This document shows, in pieces, positions 1-7,226 of a DNA stretch of 30,354 nucleotides. The notes beneath the pieces were generated by a model. It was not told the DNA's origin and made no database searches. It saw nothing but the letters and a program-made list of their open reading frames with translations. Made by a program: the position numbers and the translations under genes. Position 1 is the stretch's first letter; each line of letters opens with the position of its first letter. This DNA comes from Treponema sp. UBA7570 (lineage in GTDB: Bacteria > Spirochaetota > Spirochaetia > Treponematales > Treponemataceae): assembly GCA_002477955.1 (NCBI GenBank), contig DLLE01000050.1, positions 1,343 through 31,696 of the forward strand, written 5' to 3'.

Positions 1-132
1 GCCAAAGAAGAAGTTGAGGAAAAAACTCTTGAGACTGCTAGAAAAATGCTTTCTAAAAATATTCCTGAAGATGTTGTTGCAGAGTGTACAGGGCTGAAAC
101 TTTCTGAAGTAAATAAACTCATGAAAGGCTGA
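1..132 (+). CDS. C-terminal tail of an Rpn-like (PD-(D/E)XK) nuclease/transposase family protein, 5'-truncated by window
   Basis: Only the last 43 codons are in the window, open from base 1 to TGA at 130-132. The visible tail has a lysine/glutamate-rich helix, then ARKMLSKNIPEDVVAECTGL and LSEVNKLMKG. This matches the usual end of Rpn-family recombination-promoting nucleases and related PD-(D/E)XK putative transposases: a helix, then a short helix-turn of the form 'xLLxxGxsxexIaxxTGLsxeeI'. The catalytic domain lies outside the window, so activity cannot be judged. The assignment rests on this tail motif alone. The gene converges on guaA and both appear to share the hairpin at 307-330 as terminator. 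Confidence 0.55.
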   Translation, partial: AKEEVEEKTLETARKMLSKNIPEDVVAECTGLKLSEVNKLMKG

Positions 133-199
133 TTGTTTTATTCTGAATTTTTTGTAAAACAAACTGCGGAGCGCGCGGAAAGTCTATGCAGTTTTTTAG

Positions 200-300
200 G
201 ATGTTTTACGCCGGACATGGAAGCCTTTAGTTGCCGGCTAATGCCGGCAATGAGCGGTTAGCGAAGCTGGAATGGCCGGTCGCGGGAAGCTGATGCCGTC
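200..300. repeat. GC-rich intergenic element (copy 1)
   Basis: This block of about 100 bp is clearly richer in G and C than its surroundings and has short internal inversions (for example TTGCCGGC.. with GCCGGCAA, around 231-246). It carries the wording GCGAAGCTGGAATGGCCGG, related to the blocks at 6078-6180 and 14397-14625, which share a core of the form GCGAA(A)GCxGGAA followed by a CCGG-rich run. No credible gene lies in it. It may be a dispersed intergenic repeat; that is inference from three loosely similar copies. Confidence 0.35.
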
Positions 301-306
301 CAAAAA

Positions 307-330
307 ACAGCGGAATTTTCTTCCGTCGTT
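307..330. terminator. Bidirectional intrinsic terminator between the Rpn-like gene and guaA
   Basis: AACAGCGGAA pairs with TTCCGTCGTT around a 5-nt loop (10 positions with one A-C mismatch and one G-T pair). The plus strand continues into a T-rich run (TTTTGTTTTTTT). On the minus strand the stem is followed by CTGTTTTTT. It lies between two convergent genes and could serve both. Confidence 0.55.
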
Positions 331-341
331 TTGTTTTTTTG

Positions 342-2222
342 TTATTCCCAGCCGAATGTTGCCGGCGGCTTGTTTGTTGCATCGAAATACAATGCGTCTA
401 CAAACGGAAGGGCCGCAATCTGACGGATAATTTCTTTTAATACGTCCATTGGAAGCCATGCAAAGCGGGCGGTCATAACGTCTTCCGAGCAGACTGGGCG
501 CAACACAAAGCTTGCTTTTTCTTTTGACGAGGCATAAGGCAAATCGATTGTAAGATGCTGGAAAATTGAACTGTAAAGGCCGTTTTTGTGCAATTGTGTT
601 AAAACGATGTTGTCAACTTCGCGCAGCTGGTCGAGCCGTTCTTTTGTACAGTAGCCTTCCTGAATTTTCAAGTCTTCGTCTTTTAATTGAGGATTCTGGT
701 AGAGCTTTAGAATTGTGCGGTTCAAGAATTGCGAGCTGTTTGTAATTCTTGAAGAGCAGCTTTCGACTTTTTCGCGTTTTTTTGGAATATGATAAAATCC
801 GCTGCCTTCGTTTTTAAAAGCGAGGCAGGCTGGAAAACGGTATGTCCTGAAATCTCCCTGCACTCCGACTGAACGCACTGGCAGAACTGAGCGCTTTAAT
901 TCTGAGGCGCAGTTTGGACAAAACTGGTCGATTACCACGCTGTCGAGCTCTTTTTGAGCTTTTGCAAGCTCTTCTTTGTCGCTGTCTGTAAATGTGCCGT
1001 CAGAGCAGAGCACATTGATTGAAAGGCCTGGGCCTGGAAACGGATGGCGCATTACGAGCTCGTCTGCAAGTCCGAGTTTTTTTCCGATTGAGCGGACTTC
1101 GTCTTTGTACAGATCTTTAAGGGGCTCGATAATCATGCCCTGTTCAATAAGTTTCTGGATTCCTTCTACGCGGTTGTGATGTGTTTTTATTGTCTTGCTG
1201 TTTTTTGTTCCGCCCGATTCGATTATATCCGGATAAAGAGTGCCTTGCGCAAGCATCCATTTGTCTTCGTCAAGATTCTGTTCTTTTACGAAAGCGTCGC
1301 GCACAGTTATAAAATTCTCGCCGACTGCCATTCTCTTTTTCTGAGGGTCGGTAAGGCCTTTGATTGCGTTCAAAAAACTTTCGGAAGCGTCTTTTACTAC
1401 AAAATTTTTGAATCCGTGGCCGTGATATGCCTTTTCGACATTTTTTGATTCGTTTTTGCGCATGAAGCCGTTGTCGATATGAAGTCCCAAAACTCTGTCC
1501 TGTCCGAGAGCTTTGTTTAAAAGCGCAAATGCGACTGTCGAGTCAACGCCGCCGCTCAAAAAGAGAAGAACGTTCTTTGTTCCGGCATCTTTTTTTATTG
1601 TTTCTGTAATGTGCGAAAGAACTGTGTCTTCGTCCCAGTTTATTTCCATTCCGCAGAAATCTGCGAAATTCTTAAAGATTTTGTTGCCTTCTGGAGTGTC
1701 TTTTACTTCGCAATGGCACTGGAGCGAAAATCTTTTTTTTGCAAGGTTTTGAAGGGCTGCAAATTTGCAGTCCTTTGTTGAGCCTATGACCTCAAAGCCT
1801 TCTCCTGGCTCTAAAACTTCGTCCTGATGGCTCATCCAAACCTGAGTCTCTGAAGATATGCCTTTTAAAAGCGGTGATTTTTTTCCTTCCTGGGTTTGAA
1901 TTAAAGTCGCATGCCCAAATTCTCCAGTGTGCGCTTTGCCGACTTTGCCGTTGTATGACTGCGCCATAAGCTGATGGCCGTAGCATAATCCAAGAATTGG
2001 CAAGTCAAGGGTTAGAATTTCTTTATTGAAGTCAGGAACGTTTTCTTCATAAACGGAAGACGGTCCGCCGCTTAGAATGATTCCTTTTGCATTTTCAAAA
2101 ACGGAAAGCTCTGCGCTTGGCAGCGCAATTTCTGAATAATATCCCATTGCGCGAAAACGTTTTGCGATAAGATGCGCATATTGTGAGCCGAAATCCAGGA
2201 CAACGATTTTAGAACGTGACAT
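342..2222 (-). CDS. guaA: GMP synthase (glutamine-hydrolysing), long type
   Basis: Converts XMP to GMP using ATP and glutamine, the last step of guanine nucleotide synthesis, in the cytoplasm. The N-terminal class I glutamine amidotransferase domain (about 1-190) has Cys80 in GLCYGHQ and the His170/Glu172 pair in QCHCEV, where the usual proline of QFHPEV is Cys. The PP-loop SGGVDST is at 223-229. The C terminus ends in the family-typical KPPATFGWE. At 626 residues it is about 100 longer than common bacterial GuaA; the extra length lies in the C-terminal half and includes a CPNC pair, recalling the long GMP synthetases of eukaryotes. ATG at 2222 is preceded by GGAG seven bases upstream. The leader holds a perfect hairpin (2242-2260). 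Identity is certain; the meaning of the long form is not. Confidence 0.97.
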   Translation of the reverse strand: MSRSKIVVLDFGSQYAHLIAKRFRAMGYYSEIALPSAELSVFENAKGIILSGGPSSVYEENVPDFNKEILTLDLPILGLCYGHQLMAQSYNGKVGKAHTGEFGHATLIQTQEGKKSPLLKGISSETQVWMSHQDEVLEPGEGFEVIGSTKDCKFAALQNLAKKRFSLQCHCEVKDTPEGNKIFKNFADFCGMEINWDEDTVLSHITETIKKDAGTKNVLLFLSGGVDSTVAFALLNKALGQDRVLGLHIDNGFMRKNESKNVEKAYHGHGFKNFVVKDASESFLNAIKGLTDPQKKRMAVGENFITVRDAFVKEQNLDEDKWMLAQGTLYPDIIESGGTKNSKTIKTHHNRVEGIQKLIEQGMIIEPLKDLYKDEVRSIGKKLGLADELVMRHPFPGPGLSINVLCSDGTFTDSDKEELAKAQKELDSVVIDQFCPNCASELKRSVLPVRSVGVQGDFRTYRFPACLAFKNEGSGFYHIPKKREKVESCSSRITNSSQFLNRTILKLYQNPQLKDEDLKIQEGYCTKERLDQLREVDNIVLTQLHKNGLYSSIFQHLTIDLPYASSKEKASFVLRPVCSEDVMTARFAWLPMDVLKEIIRQIAALPFVDALYFDATNKPPATFGWE

Positions 2223-2241
2223 TTATTTCTCCATAATAATA

Positions 2242-2260
2242 AAGTTTGCAACGCAAACTT
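2242..2260 (-). promoter_or_regulatory. Palindromic hairpin in guaA leader, shared with the DUF368 leader
   Basis: AAGTTTGC-AAC-GCAAACTT is a perfect 8-bp stem with a 3-nt loop, lying between the predicted guaA promoter and its Shine-Dalgarno. The 18-nt string aaagtttgcaacgcaaac (2241-2258) recurs exactly at 10797-10814, upstream of the DUF368 gene, also on the minus-strand leader side. It could be an operator for a dimeric repressor, an RNA hairpin, or a dispersed palindromic repeat. Confidence 0.5.
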
Positions 2261-2290
2261 GTGGATACAAACAAGAATAATTTGCTTCCG

Positions 2291-2319
2291 ATTATAAATT
2301 ATTTTGAATAAATAATAAA
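2291..2319 (-). promoter_or_regulatory. Predicted sigma-70 type promoter of guaA
   Basis: On the minus strand a perfect -10 TATAAT (2291-2296) lies 17 bases downstream of a weak -35 TTTATT (2314-2319). Predicted start near 2284 gives a leader of about 60 nt containing the hairpin at 2242-2260 and the GGAG ribosome site. Confidence 0.5.
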
Positions 2320-2369
2320 CGGGTTTTGAAAGGAATGTTGTTTCTGTAAAAAAATCTAGCGCTCAAAAA

Positions 2370-3656
2370 CTAAAGGCTGTGCTTTTTTAGTTTTGTCAAA
2401 TATTCGCTCAGTTCTTTTAAAACTTTTTGGGTAACCTGCTGGTTTGATTTTACGAGGAACCTGAAATTTTTACCGCGGATTTTTACTAGTGCTGTGTCGG
2501 TTACTGCTGTTGCTGTTGAGCTCCGTGGCTTTACGAGAATGCAGTTTAATTCGCCAAAAAAATCACCGCGGTAATAAAACAAAGTGTCTTCGTATTCGTT
2601 TCTGTCAAGTTTTACGCAGCCTTTTAGAATATAGTAGGCAAAAGTATTCTGGTCGCCTTCTTTGTAGAGTTTTTCGCCTGGCGCAAGGTAGGTGAGCGCA
2701 AGCTGGTTTGCAAGGAGAAAATCGGGACGTATAAAAAGTGCGCGCTTTAATTTTTCTGAAAAATTCGAGCCTTCTTTTTTGGGAAGAAGATAAAGTTCTC
2801 CAAGCAAAAGTTCATCAAAAAACTGGCAGACAAAAATGTACTGGGCAAAAAACATAAAAAAAACGAAGAAAAAAAAGATGTCCAATAGCAAGATAATTAC
2901 GTTTCCGAGCACGCCGTAAATCATGTTATAGCGGCTTATGTTGATGAATGAATGCAAAATCGTTCTAAAAATCCAGAAGCTGACTGTGCAGACAAAGCCG
3001 GACAAAAGACAGAGCCGGAATTTAGGTTTTGTGCCTGAGCCGATTTTGTACATTAGAACGACGACGATAAGAATAAAAAGGTTAAAAAGCGATGAAAGAA
3101 ATTTTCCGTTTAAAATGCTGTCGTAAATAAAATCTAATTGTGGAAAACGCTGGAAAAATGGAAGCTTTAGAATCGTTTTTATCGACATATAGGCGAATAA
3201 AAAGCTTACGATTATTGAAACGAAAATAAATTCAAAGACAAATGCTAAAATTTGGTTAAAAAGCGCGCGCCGTTGCTGCTGGTCGTGGAAAATATTTCTC
3301 ATGGCGGCAAAAACCGAAGCAAAGAGCCTTCGCGCCATCCATACAATAAAAAATAAAAGAAGAAATTCCAAAGTGCTGAATCTTTTTGGCGTTTGAAAGG
3401 CGGAAATTACGCTCCGCGGATCAAAATATTTTTGAAGTTCTGGAATAGCGCTGTAGATAGATGCAAACAGTTCTGGAGAAGCATGCAAAAAGCGCACTGC
3501 AATCAGAATTGCCATTAAAAGCACCGGAACAACAGAAAAAATAAGGTCAAACGAGCAGGCGCTTGAATAGCTTAGCAGACCGTTTTGAAAGAACAACTTT
3601 AGGTTGAGAAAAACGCTCTGTGCAAAAGTTACAATGGTGACTGCCCGTTTTTTCAT
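2370..3656 (-). CDS. YihY/UPF0761 family membrane protein fused to a C-terminal cyclic-nucleotide-binding domain
   Basis: The first 300 or so residues form a YihY/BrkB-type integral membrane domain: hydrophobic helices near 45-60, 95-110, 135-155, 190-205, 215-235 and 255-280, with the family's 'LSYSSACSFDLIFSVVPVLL'-like start. Residues 321-428 read as a cNMP-binding beta roll (PGEKLYKEGD, YYILKGCVKL). Its phosphate-binding cassette has FGEL at 367-370 and PRSS from 377, so the arginine needed for cyclic nucleotide phosphate is present, followed by a C-terminal helix. YihY proteins are inner-membrane envelope proteins of uncertain function. The fusion suggests control by a cytoplasmic cyclic nucleotide. 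The gene starts 14 bases after asnS and is probably co-transcribed with it. Confidence 0.85.
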   Translation of the reverse strand: MKKRAVTIVTFAQSVFLNLKLFFQNGLLSYSSACSFDLIFSVVPVLLMAILIAVRFLHASPELFASIYSAIPELQKYFDPRSVISAFQTPKRFSTLEFLLLFFIVWMARRLFASVFAAMRNIFHDQQQRRALFNQILAFVFEFIFVSIIVSFLFAYMSIKTILKLPFFQRFPQLDFIYDSILNGKFLSSLFNLFILIVVVLMYKIGSGTKPKFRLCLLSGFVCTVSFWIFRTILHSFINISRYNMIYGVLGNVIILLLDIFFFFVFFMFFAQYIFVCQFFDELLLGELYLLPKKEGSNFSEKLKRALFIRPDFLLANQLALTYLAPGEKLYKEGDQNTFAYYILKGCVKLDRNEYEDTLFYYRGDFFGELNCILVKPRSSTATAVTDTALVKIRGKNFRFLVKSNQQVTQKVLKELSEYLTKLKKHSL

Positions 3657-3670
3657 CAGAGACTACAAAA

Positions 3671-5119
3671 TTAGAAATCTGCGAGTTTTGGAGCGCGCGG
3701 GAACGGAATAACGTCGCGGATATTCTGCATTCCTGTAACGTAGAGCAAAAGACGCTCAAATCCAAGTCCGAATCCTGAATGAGGAACTGTGCCGAATTTG
3801 CGCAAATCCAGATACCAGCTGTAATCTTCCGGTCTTAAACCGAGTTCTTTGATTCTGTTTAAAAGCTTGTCGTAGTCTTCTTCGCGTTCTGAACCGCCGA
3901 TAATTTCGCCAAGTCCAGGCACAAGAACATCGACAGCTTTTACTGTTTTTCCGTCGTCATTCGCCTTCATATAGAAAGCCTTGATTTCTTTTGGATAGTT
4001 GTAAACCATTACCGGGCATTTGTAGATTTTTTCTGTCAAATAGCGTTCGTGCTCAGTTGCCAGATCGCAGCCCCAATATGGCTTGTATTCAAAATCTTCT
4101 GCATGCTTTTCGAGCTCTGCGATTGCCTCTGTGTAAGAAACACGCTTGAAAGGAGTTTCTACAACGTGGCGCAAGGTGTCGATTACGCCTGGCTGAATTC
4201 TCTTGTTGAAGAATTCCATATCTGCCGAACATTTTGTCAAAGCCCAGTTCAAAAGGTATTTGATAAAATCTTCCTGAATGTCCATGTCATCTTCGAGGTC
4301 GAAGAATGCCATTTCTGGCTCGCACATCCAGAATTCTGCCAGGTGGCGGGTTGTATTTGAATTTTCCGCGCGGAAAGTAGGGCCAAAAGTGTAAACACGT
4401 CCGAGGGCAGTTGCCAAAGTTTCTGCCTCGAGCTGCCCGGAAACCGTAAGGCTTGCTTTTTTGCCGAAAAAGTCCTTGCTGTAGTTTACAAGCTTTGAGG
4501 CGTCGTCTTTTTTCATTCCAGAAGCGCCTTTTTCAACTGCGATTTCCGCAAGTTTTTCCATTGAAAGTGTTGTAATCTGGAACATTTCGCCAGCGCCTTC
4601 GCAGTCAGAGCAGGTGATTTCTGGAGTATTGATGTAGTAAAAGCCGCGTTCCTGAAAGAATGTGTGCAGGGCAAATGCCATCTGGCTTCTCATTCTAAAA
4701 ACTGCGCCGAAAGTATTTGTGCGGGCGCGCAAGTGCGCATTGTCACGCAAAAATTCCATTGAAGCGGCTTTTTTCTGAATCGGATAATCTGAAGGGCATT
4801 TTCCCAAGACAATGAGTGTTTCGAGATTTACTTCGACAGACTGGCCTGAAGCAGGAGATTTTATAAGTTTTCCTGTAGCCTTGAGCGAGGCGCCTGTCGA
4901 AAGGTCTTTTAATGCTTTTTCGATATTTTCAGAATTCTGTGGATTTGCCGGATTTGTGCGGTCGAAAGTAAGCTGAATAGAAGCGAAGCAAGAACCGTCA
5001 TTTACCTGAATAAAAACAAGATTCTTTGAATCGCGGACTGTACGTGCCCAGCCGCAAACTGTAACCGGGCGGCCGTCTGGTGCGGATGTTAAAATATCCT
5101 TAATAAGTTCTGTTTTCAT
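3671..5119 (-). CDS. asnS: Asparaginyl-tRNA synthetase
   Basis: Class IIb aminoacyl-tRNA synthetase charging tRNA-Asn, cytoplasmic. The N-terminal OB-fold anticodon-binding domain (about 15-110, with VCGWARTVRDSKNLVFIQVNDGS) is followed by the catalytic core. Motif 2 is FRAE at 249-252 with NTTRHLAEFWMCEPEMAF, and motif 3 begins at about 449 with GFGLGFERLL. The MCEPEMAF wording and overall length (482) fit AsnS rather than AspS. The ATG at 5119 has no convincing Shine-Dalgarno. A strong promoter ends only eight bases upstream of it, so the message may be leaderless or nearly so. It heads a two-gene operon with the YihY/cNMP gene. Confidence 0.97.
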   Translation of the reverse strand: MKTELIKDILTSAPDGRPVTVCGWARTVRDSKNLVFIQVNDGSCFASIQLTFDRTNPANPQNSENIEKALKDLSTGASLKATGKLIKSPASGQSVEVNLETLIVLGKCPSDYPIQKKAASMEFLRDNAHLRARTNTFGAVFRMRSQMAFALHTFFQERGFYYINTPEITCSDCEGAGEMFQITTLSMEKLAEIAVEKGASGMKKDDASKLVNYSKDFFGKKASLTVSGQLEAETLATALGRVYTFGPTFRAENSNTTRHLAEFWMCEPEMAFFDLEDDMDIQEDFIKYLLNWALTKCSADMEFFNKRIQPGVIDTLRHVVETPFKRVSYTEAIAELEKHAEDFEYKPYWGCDLATEHERYLTEKIYKCPVMVYNYPKEIKAFYMKANDDGKTVKAVDVLVPGLGEIIGGSEREEDYDKLLNRIKELGLRPEDYSWYLDLRKFGTVPHSGFGLGFERLLLYVTGMQNIRDVIPFPRAPKLADF

Positions 5120-5127
5120 AATCCATT

Positions 5128-5156
5128 AGTATATCGAATTTTAACTGGTGTTTCAA
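5128..5156 (-). promoter_or_regulatory. Predicted sigma-70 promoter of asnS
   Basis: Minus strand: -35 TTGAAA (5151-5156), 17-nt spacer, -10 TATACT (5128-5133). Only eight bases separate the -10 from the asnS ATG at 5119, so transcription would start at or within a few bases of the start codon. Confidence 0.65.
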
Positions 5157-5177
5157 CGAGCATTTTTTGCGTGCTTT

Positions 5178-6026
5178 TTACTGCTTTAAAAGTTTTTTGT
5201 CTATTTTTTCGCGGCGGCTGTTCATATTGTAGTCAAAAAGCGAATAGCCGATTTTGTTCATCTTTTTTAAGAGTTCTACGTAACGTGTTCCTGGAAGAAT
5301 TTTTTCTGCTTCTTCCATATAAAGACTGCATTTTTGAGTGTCTTTCTGTTCAAAATAAAACTGCGCAAGGTTTATGTTGCAATAATATTTGTCGTAGCTG
5401 GAAACTGCATATTTTTGCGCGCTTTTGAAAAATTCTCCGGCTTTTGAATTGCTTCCTCCGCCGACTGCTGGAGCGTAGTAATACCACCATCCGCTTAGGG
5501 TGAGGGCAAACGGCATTTGCGGATTGTTTTTTACGACAAGCGCATAATCTTTTTTTTCCTGAAGCCCAGCTGTTATTGAAGCGGAACGTGGCAAAAACTG
5601 CATCATTGAATTTGTAATATCGGCGGAAGTAAGGACAAACCACGGATTGAGCGTTTCGGCGGTTTTTCCTTCGGAATATTTTGTAAGACGTTCGTACTGC
5701 GGTCTTAAAATTGATTCCATTTTTGGAGAATGCATGTCTTTTTCGTATTCGCAGTTGTACTGCGCAGTCGCGAGCATATTTGTGCAGACAATCTGCGCTT
5801 CCTCGCTGAATGAGCTGAGCTTTTCGTTGATAGATTCTCGGTAAGAAATAATCTTTTCTATGCATTCGTCGGCTGTTGCGTATGAGCGCAACGTAAGGCG
5901 AAAATCAAAAATTTCAGAAATAAGTGTGTTTTCTGATTCTGAAAATTCGGCCGCAAAAGTTTTTTGTGCAAAGCTGAATGTGAGTATTGCGCTAATAGCG
6001 AAAATTGTTTTTTTTAGGTTTTTCAT
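5178..6026 (-). CDS. Secreted/periplasmic TPR-like protein of unknown function
   Basis: 282 residues with a clear signal peptide: KNLKK, a hydrophobic stretch, and a likely cleavage after TFA near residue 25. No lipobox cysteine is seen. The mature part is helical. The C-terminal portion (about 165-260) has a GGGSNSKAGEFFKSAQKYA segment and the repeat-like NLAQFYFEQKDTQKCSLYMEEA, consistent with tetratricopeptide-type helix pairs. The wording recalls TatT, the TPR component associated with TRAP transporters in treponemes, but I cannot establish that and no TRAP permease or binding protein is adjacent. The gene is separated from asnS by its own promoter and is divergent from the GT8 operon. 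Function unknown; signal peptide and helical-repeat nature are the supported points. Confidence 0.75.
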   Translation of the reverse strand: MKNLKKTIFAISAILTFSFAQKTFAAEFSESENTLISEIFDFRLTLRSYATADECIEKIISYRESINEKLSSFSEEAQIVCTNMLATAQYNCEYEKDMHSPKMESILRPQYERLTKYSEGKTAETLNPWFVLTSADITNSMMQFLPRSASITAGLQEKKDYALVVKNNPQMPFALTLSGWWYYYAPAVGGGSNSKAGEFFKSAQKYAVSSYDKYYCNINLAQFYFEQKDTQKCSLYMEEAEKILPGTRYVELLKKMNKIGYSLFDYNMNSRREKIDKKLLKQ

Positions 6027-6077
6027 TGTGGCTTTAGAATATAAAATTAACAGAAATTTTTAAAGATATGGGCAAAA

Positions 6078-6180
6078 ATGCCGCTCTGTCCGCTGTTTTT
6101 AGCCCGGATTGCAGCGGCACGCAGTGTCCGCCTTTTTGGCGGATGGAGCGAAAGCGGAACTGCGGAAAGCCGGTTTGAAA
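6078..6180. repeat. GC-rich intergenic element (copy 2) with internal hairpins
   Basis: GC-rich block inside an AT-rich divergent intergenic region. It has TCCGCC-ttttt-GGCGGA (6127-6143) and a wider GCCGCT...AGCGGC pairing, then GGATGGAGCGAAAGCGGAA and GCGGAAAGCCGG. The GGAG(G)CGAAAGC(C)GGAA wording recurs at about 14570-14585. Nothing codes here. It sits upstream of the predicted promoter of the GT8 operon. Confidence 0.45.
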
Positions 6181-6205
6181 GTTGAATTTGCTCCAAATTT
6201 TTTAC

Positions 6206-6235
6206 TTGAATACAGCATATAAAAAATGTTATAGT
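6206..6235 (+). promoter_or_regulatory. Predicted promoter of the GT8/acyltransferase operon
   Basis: -35 TTGAAT (6206-6211), 18-nt spacer, -10 TATAGT (6230-6235). The ATG follows only ten bases after the -10, and no Shine-Dalgarno is visible between them, so the first gene may be translated from a nearly leaderless message. Confidence 0.5.
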
Positions 6236-6245
6236 TTTCTCTATT

Positions 6246-7202
6246 ATGGAGAACAATACTAAAAAAGTAATTCCAATTTTTTTTGCGACTGATAACAATT
6301 ATGTTCCTTTTTTGGCAGTTGCGCTGACTTCGCTTTTGGACAATGCTTCAAATGAATATTTTTACAAAATTTATATTTTGACTACAAGTCTTAAACAGGA
6401 ATATATTGAACAGTTAAAGTTGATTTGCCGCGATGCCCGTCCTGACGGCGTTTCGATTGATTTTGTTTCTTTAACCGAGGAAATGGATAAGTCTTCTGGA
6501 AATTTTCATTTGCGCGATTATTATTCGAAAGAAACTTACTGCCGTGTTTTTATTCCGAGGGTTTTTCCTCAGTACGACAAGGTTATTTATCTGGACTGCG
6601 ACATTGTTGTAAAGGGCGATATTTCTGAATTTTACAATATCGACATTGGCGGCAATATTCTCGGTGCTGCCAGCGAAGAAGTTATGATGGAATATGACGT
6701 TTTTGGCAATTATGTTGAAAAAGCGCTTGGCATTCCGCGTGAAAAATATTTTAGCGCCGGAGTTCTTTTAATCAATGCAAAAAAATACCGCGAAGATAAC
6801 ATTGAAACAAAATTTATTGACTTGATGAATACTTATACATTCCGTGTTACTCAGGACGAAGATTATCTTAATGTTTTGTGCTATGGAAAAGTAAAGATGG
6901 TTGATTTGGGATGGAATAAATCTTCGTTTAAGTCGGACAAATTCGACGACAGAAATCTCAAGCTTATTCACTATAAAATCAACTGGAAGCCTTGGCATTA
7001 TGACAACATTTACTATGAAGAGCATTTTTGGAATTATGCGCAGAAGACTTTTTTGTACGATGCAATTTTAAAAATCAAAGCTGGCTATACGGAAGATTTG
7101 CACGAGCGCGACAGGCTTGCTTTTGAAAATCTTGTAAAAATGGCTATTGAAGATTCAAACGATCCGAACAATTATTGCAATTCCCAAAAAAGAAAGGCTT
7201 AA
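6246..7202 (+). CDS. Glycosyltransferase family 8 protein
   Basis: 318-residue retaining GT-A glycosyltransferase of the LPS galactosyl/glucosyltransferase (GT8) type. The N-terminal nucleotide-binding strand is VIPIFFATDNNYV. The metal-binding DxD is Asp117-Cys-Asp119 in VIYLDCDIVVKGDISEFYNID. GT8's C-terminal HxxxxxKPW motif is present as HYKINWKPW. Members transfer Glc, Gal or related sugars from UDP-sugars to lipid or glycan acceptors; the acceptor here is unknown. First gene of a four-gene plus-strand operon with two acyltransferases and a second GT8, which suggests an acylated glycolipid as product. The ATG at 6246 lacks a ribosome site and lies just downstream of the -10 box. Confidence 0.9.
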   Translation: MENNTKKVIPIFFATDNNYVPFLAVALTSLLDNASNEYFYKIYILTTSLKQEYIEQLKLICRDARPDGVSIDFVSLTEEMDKSSGNFHLRDYYSKETYCRVFIPRVFPQYDKVIYLDCDIVVKGDISEFYNIDIGGNILGAASEEVMMEYDVFGNYVEKALGIPREKYFSAGVLLINAKKYREDNIETKFIDLMNTYTFRVTQDEDYLNVLCYGKVKMVDLGWNKSSFKSDKFDDRNLKLIHYKINWKPWHYDNIYYEEHFWNYAQKTFLYDAILKIKAGYTEDLHERDRLAFENLVKMAIEDSNDPNNYCNSQKRKA

Positions 7203-7226
7203 AATAACCGGAAACGGAGTTTTTGT

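Noticed and set aside
133..341. tRNA or small RNA in the GC-rich stretch before guaA
   Set aside because: No cloverleaf or CCA-type end can be folded; it reads as a GC-rich repeat plus a terminator.
2223..2369. Purine riboswitch before guaA
   Set aside because: Only one short hairpin is seen; the three-way junction and conserved loops of purine riboswitches are absent.
5350..5865. 171-codon frame inside the TPR-like gene on the same strand in another frame
   Set aside because: Rich in Arg, Lys, Cys and Phe, no motif; the host gene has a signal peptide and coherent repeats, so this is a shadow.
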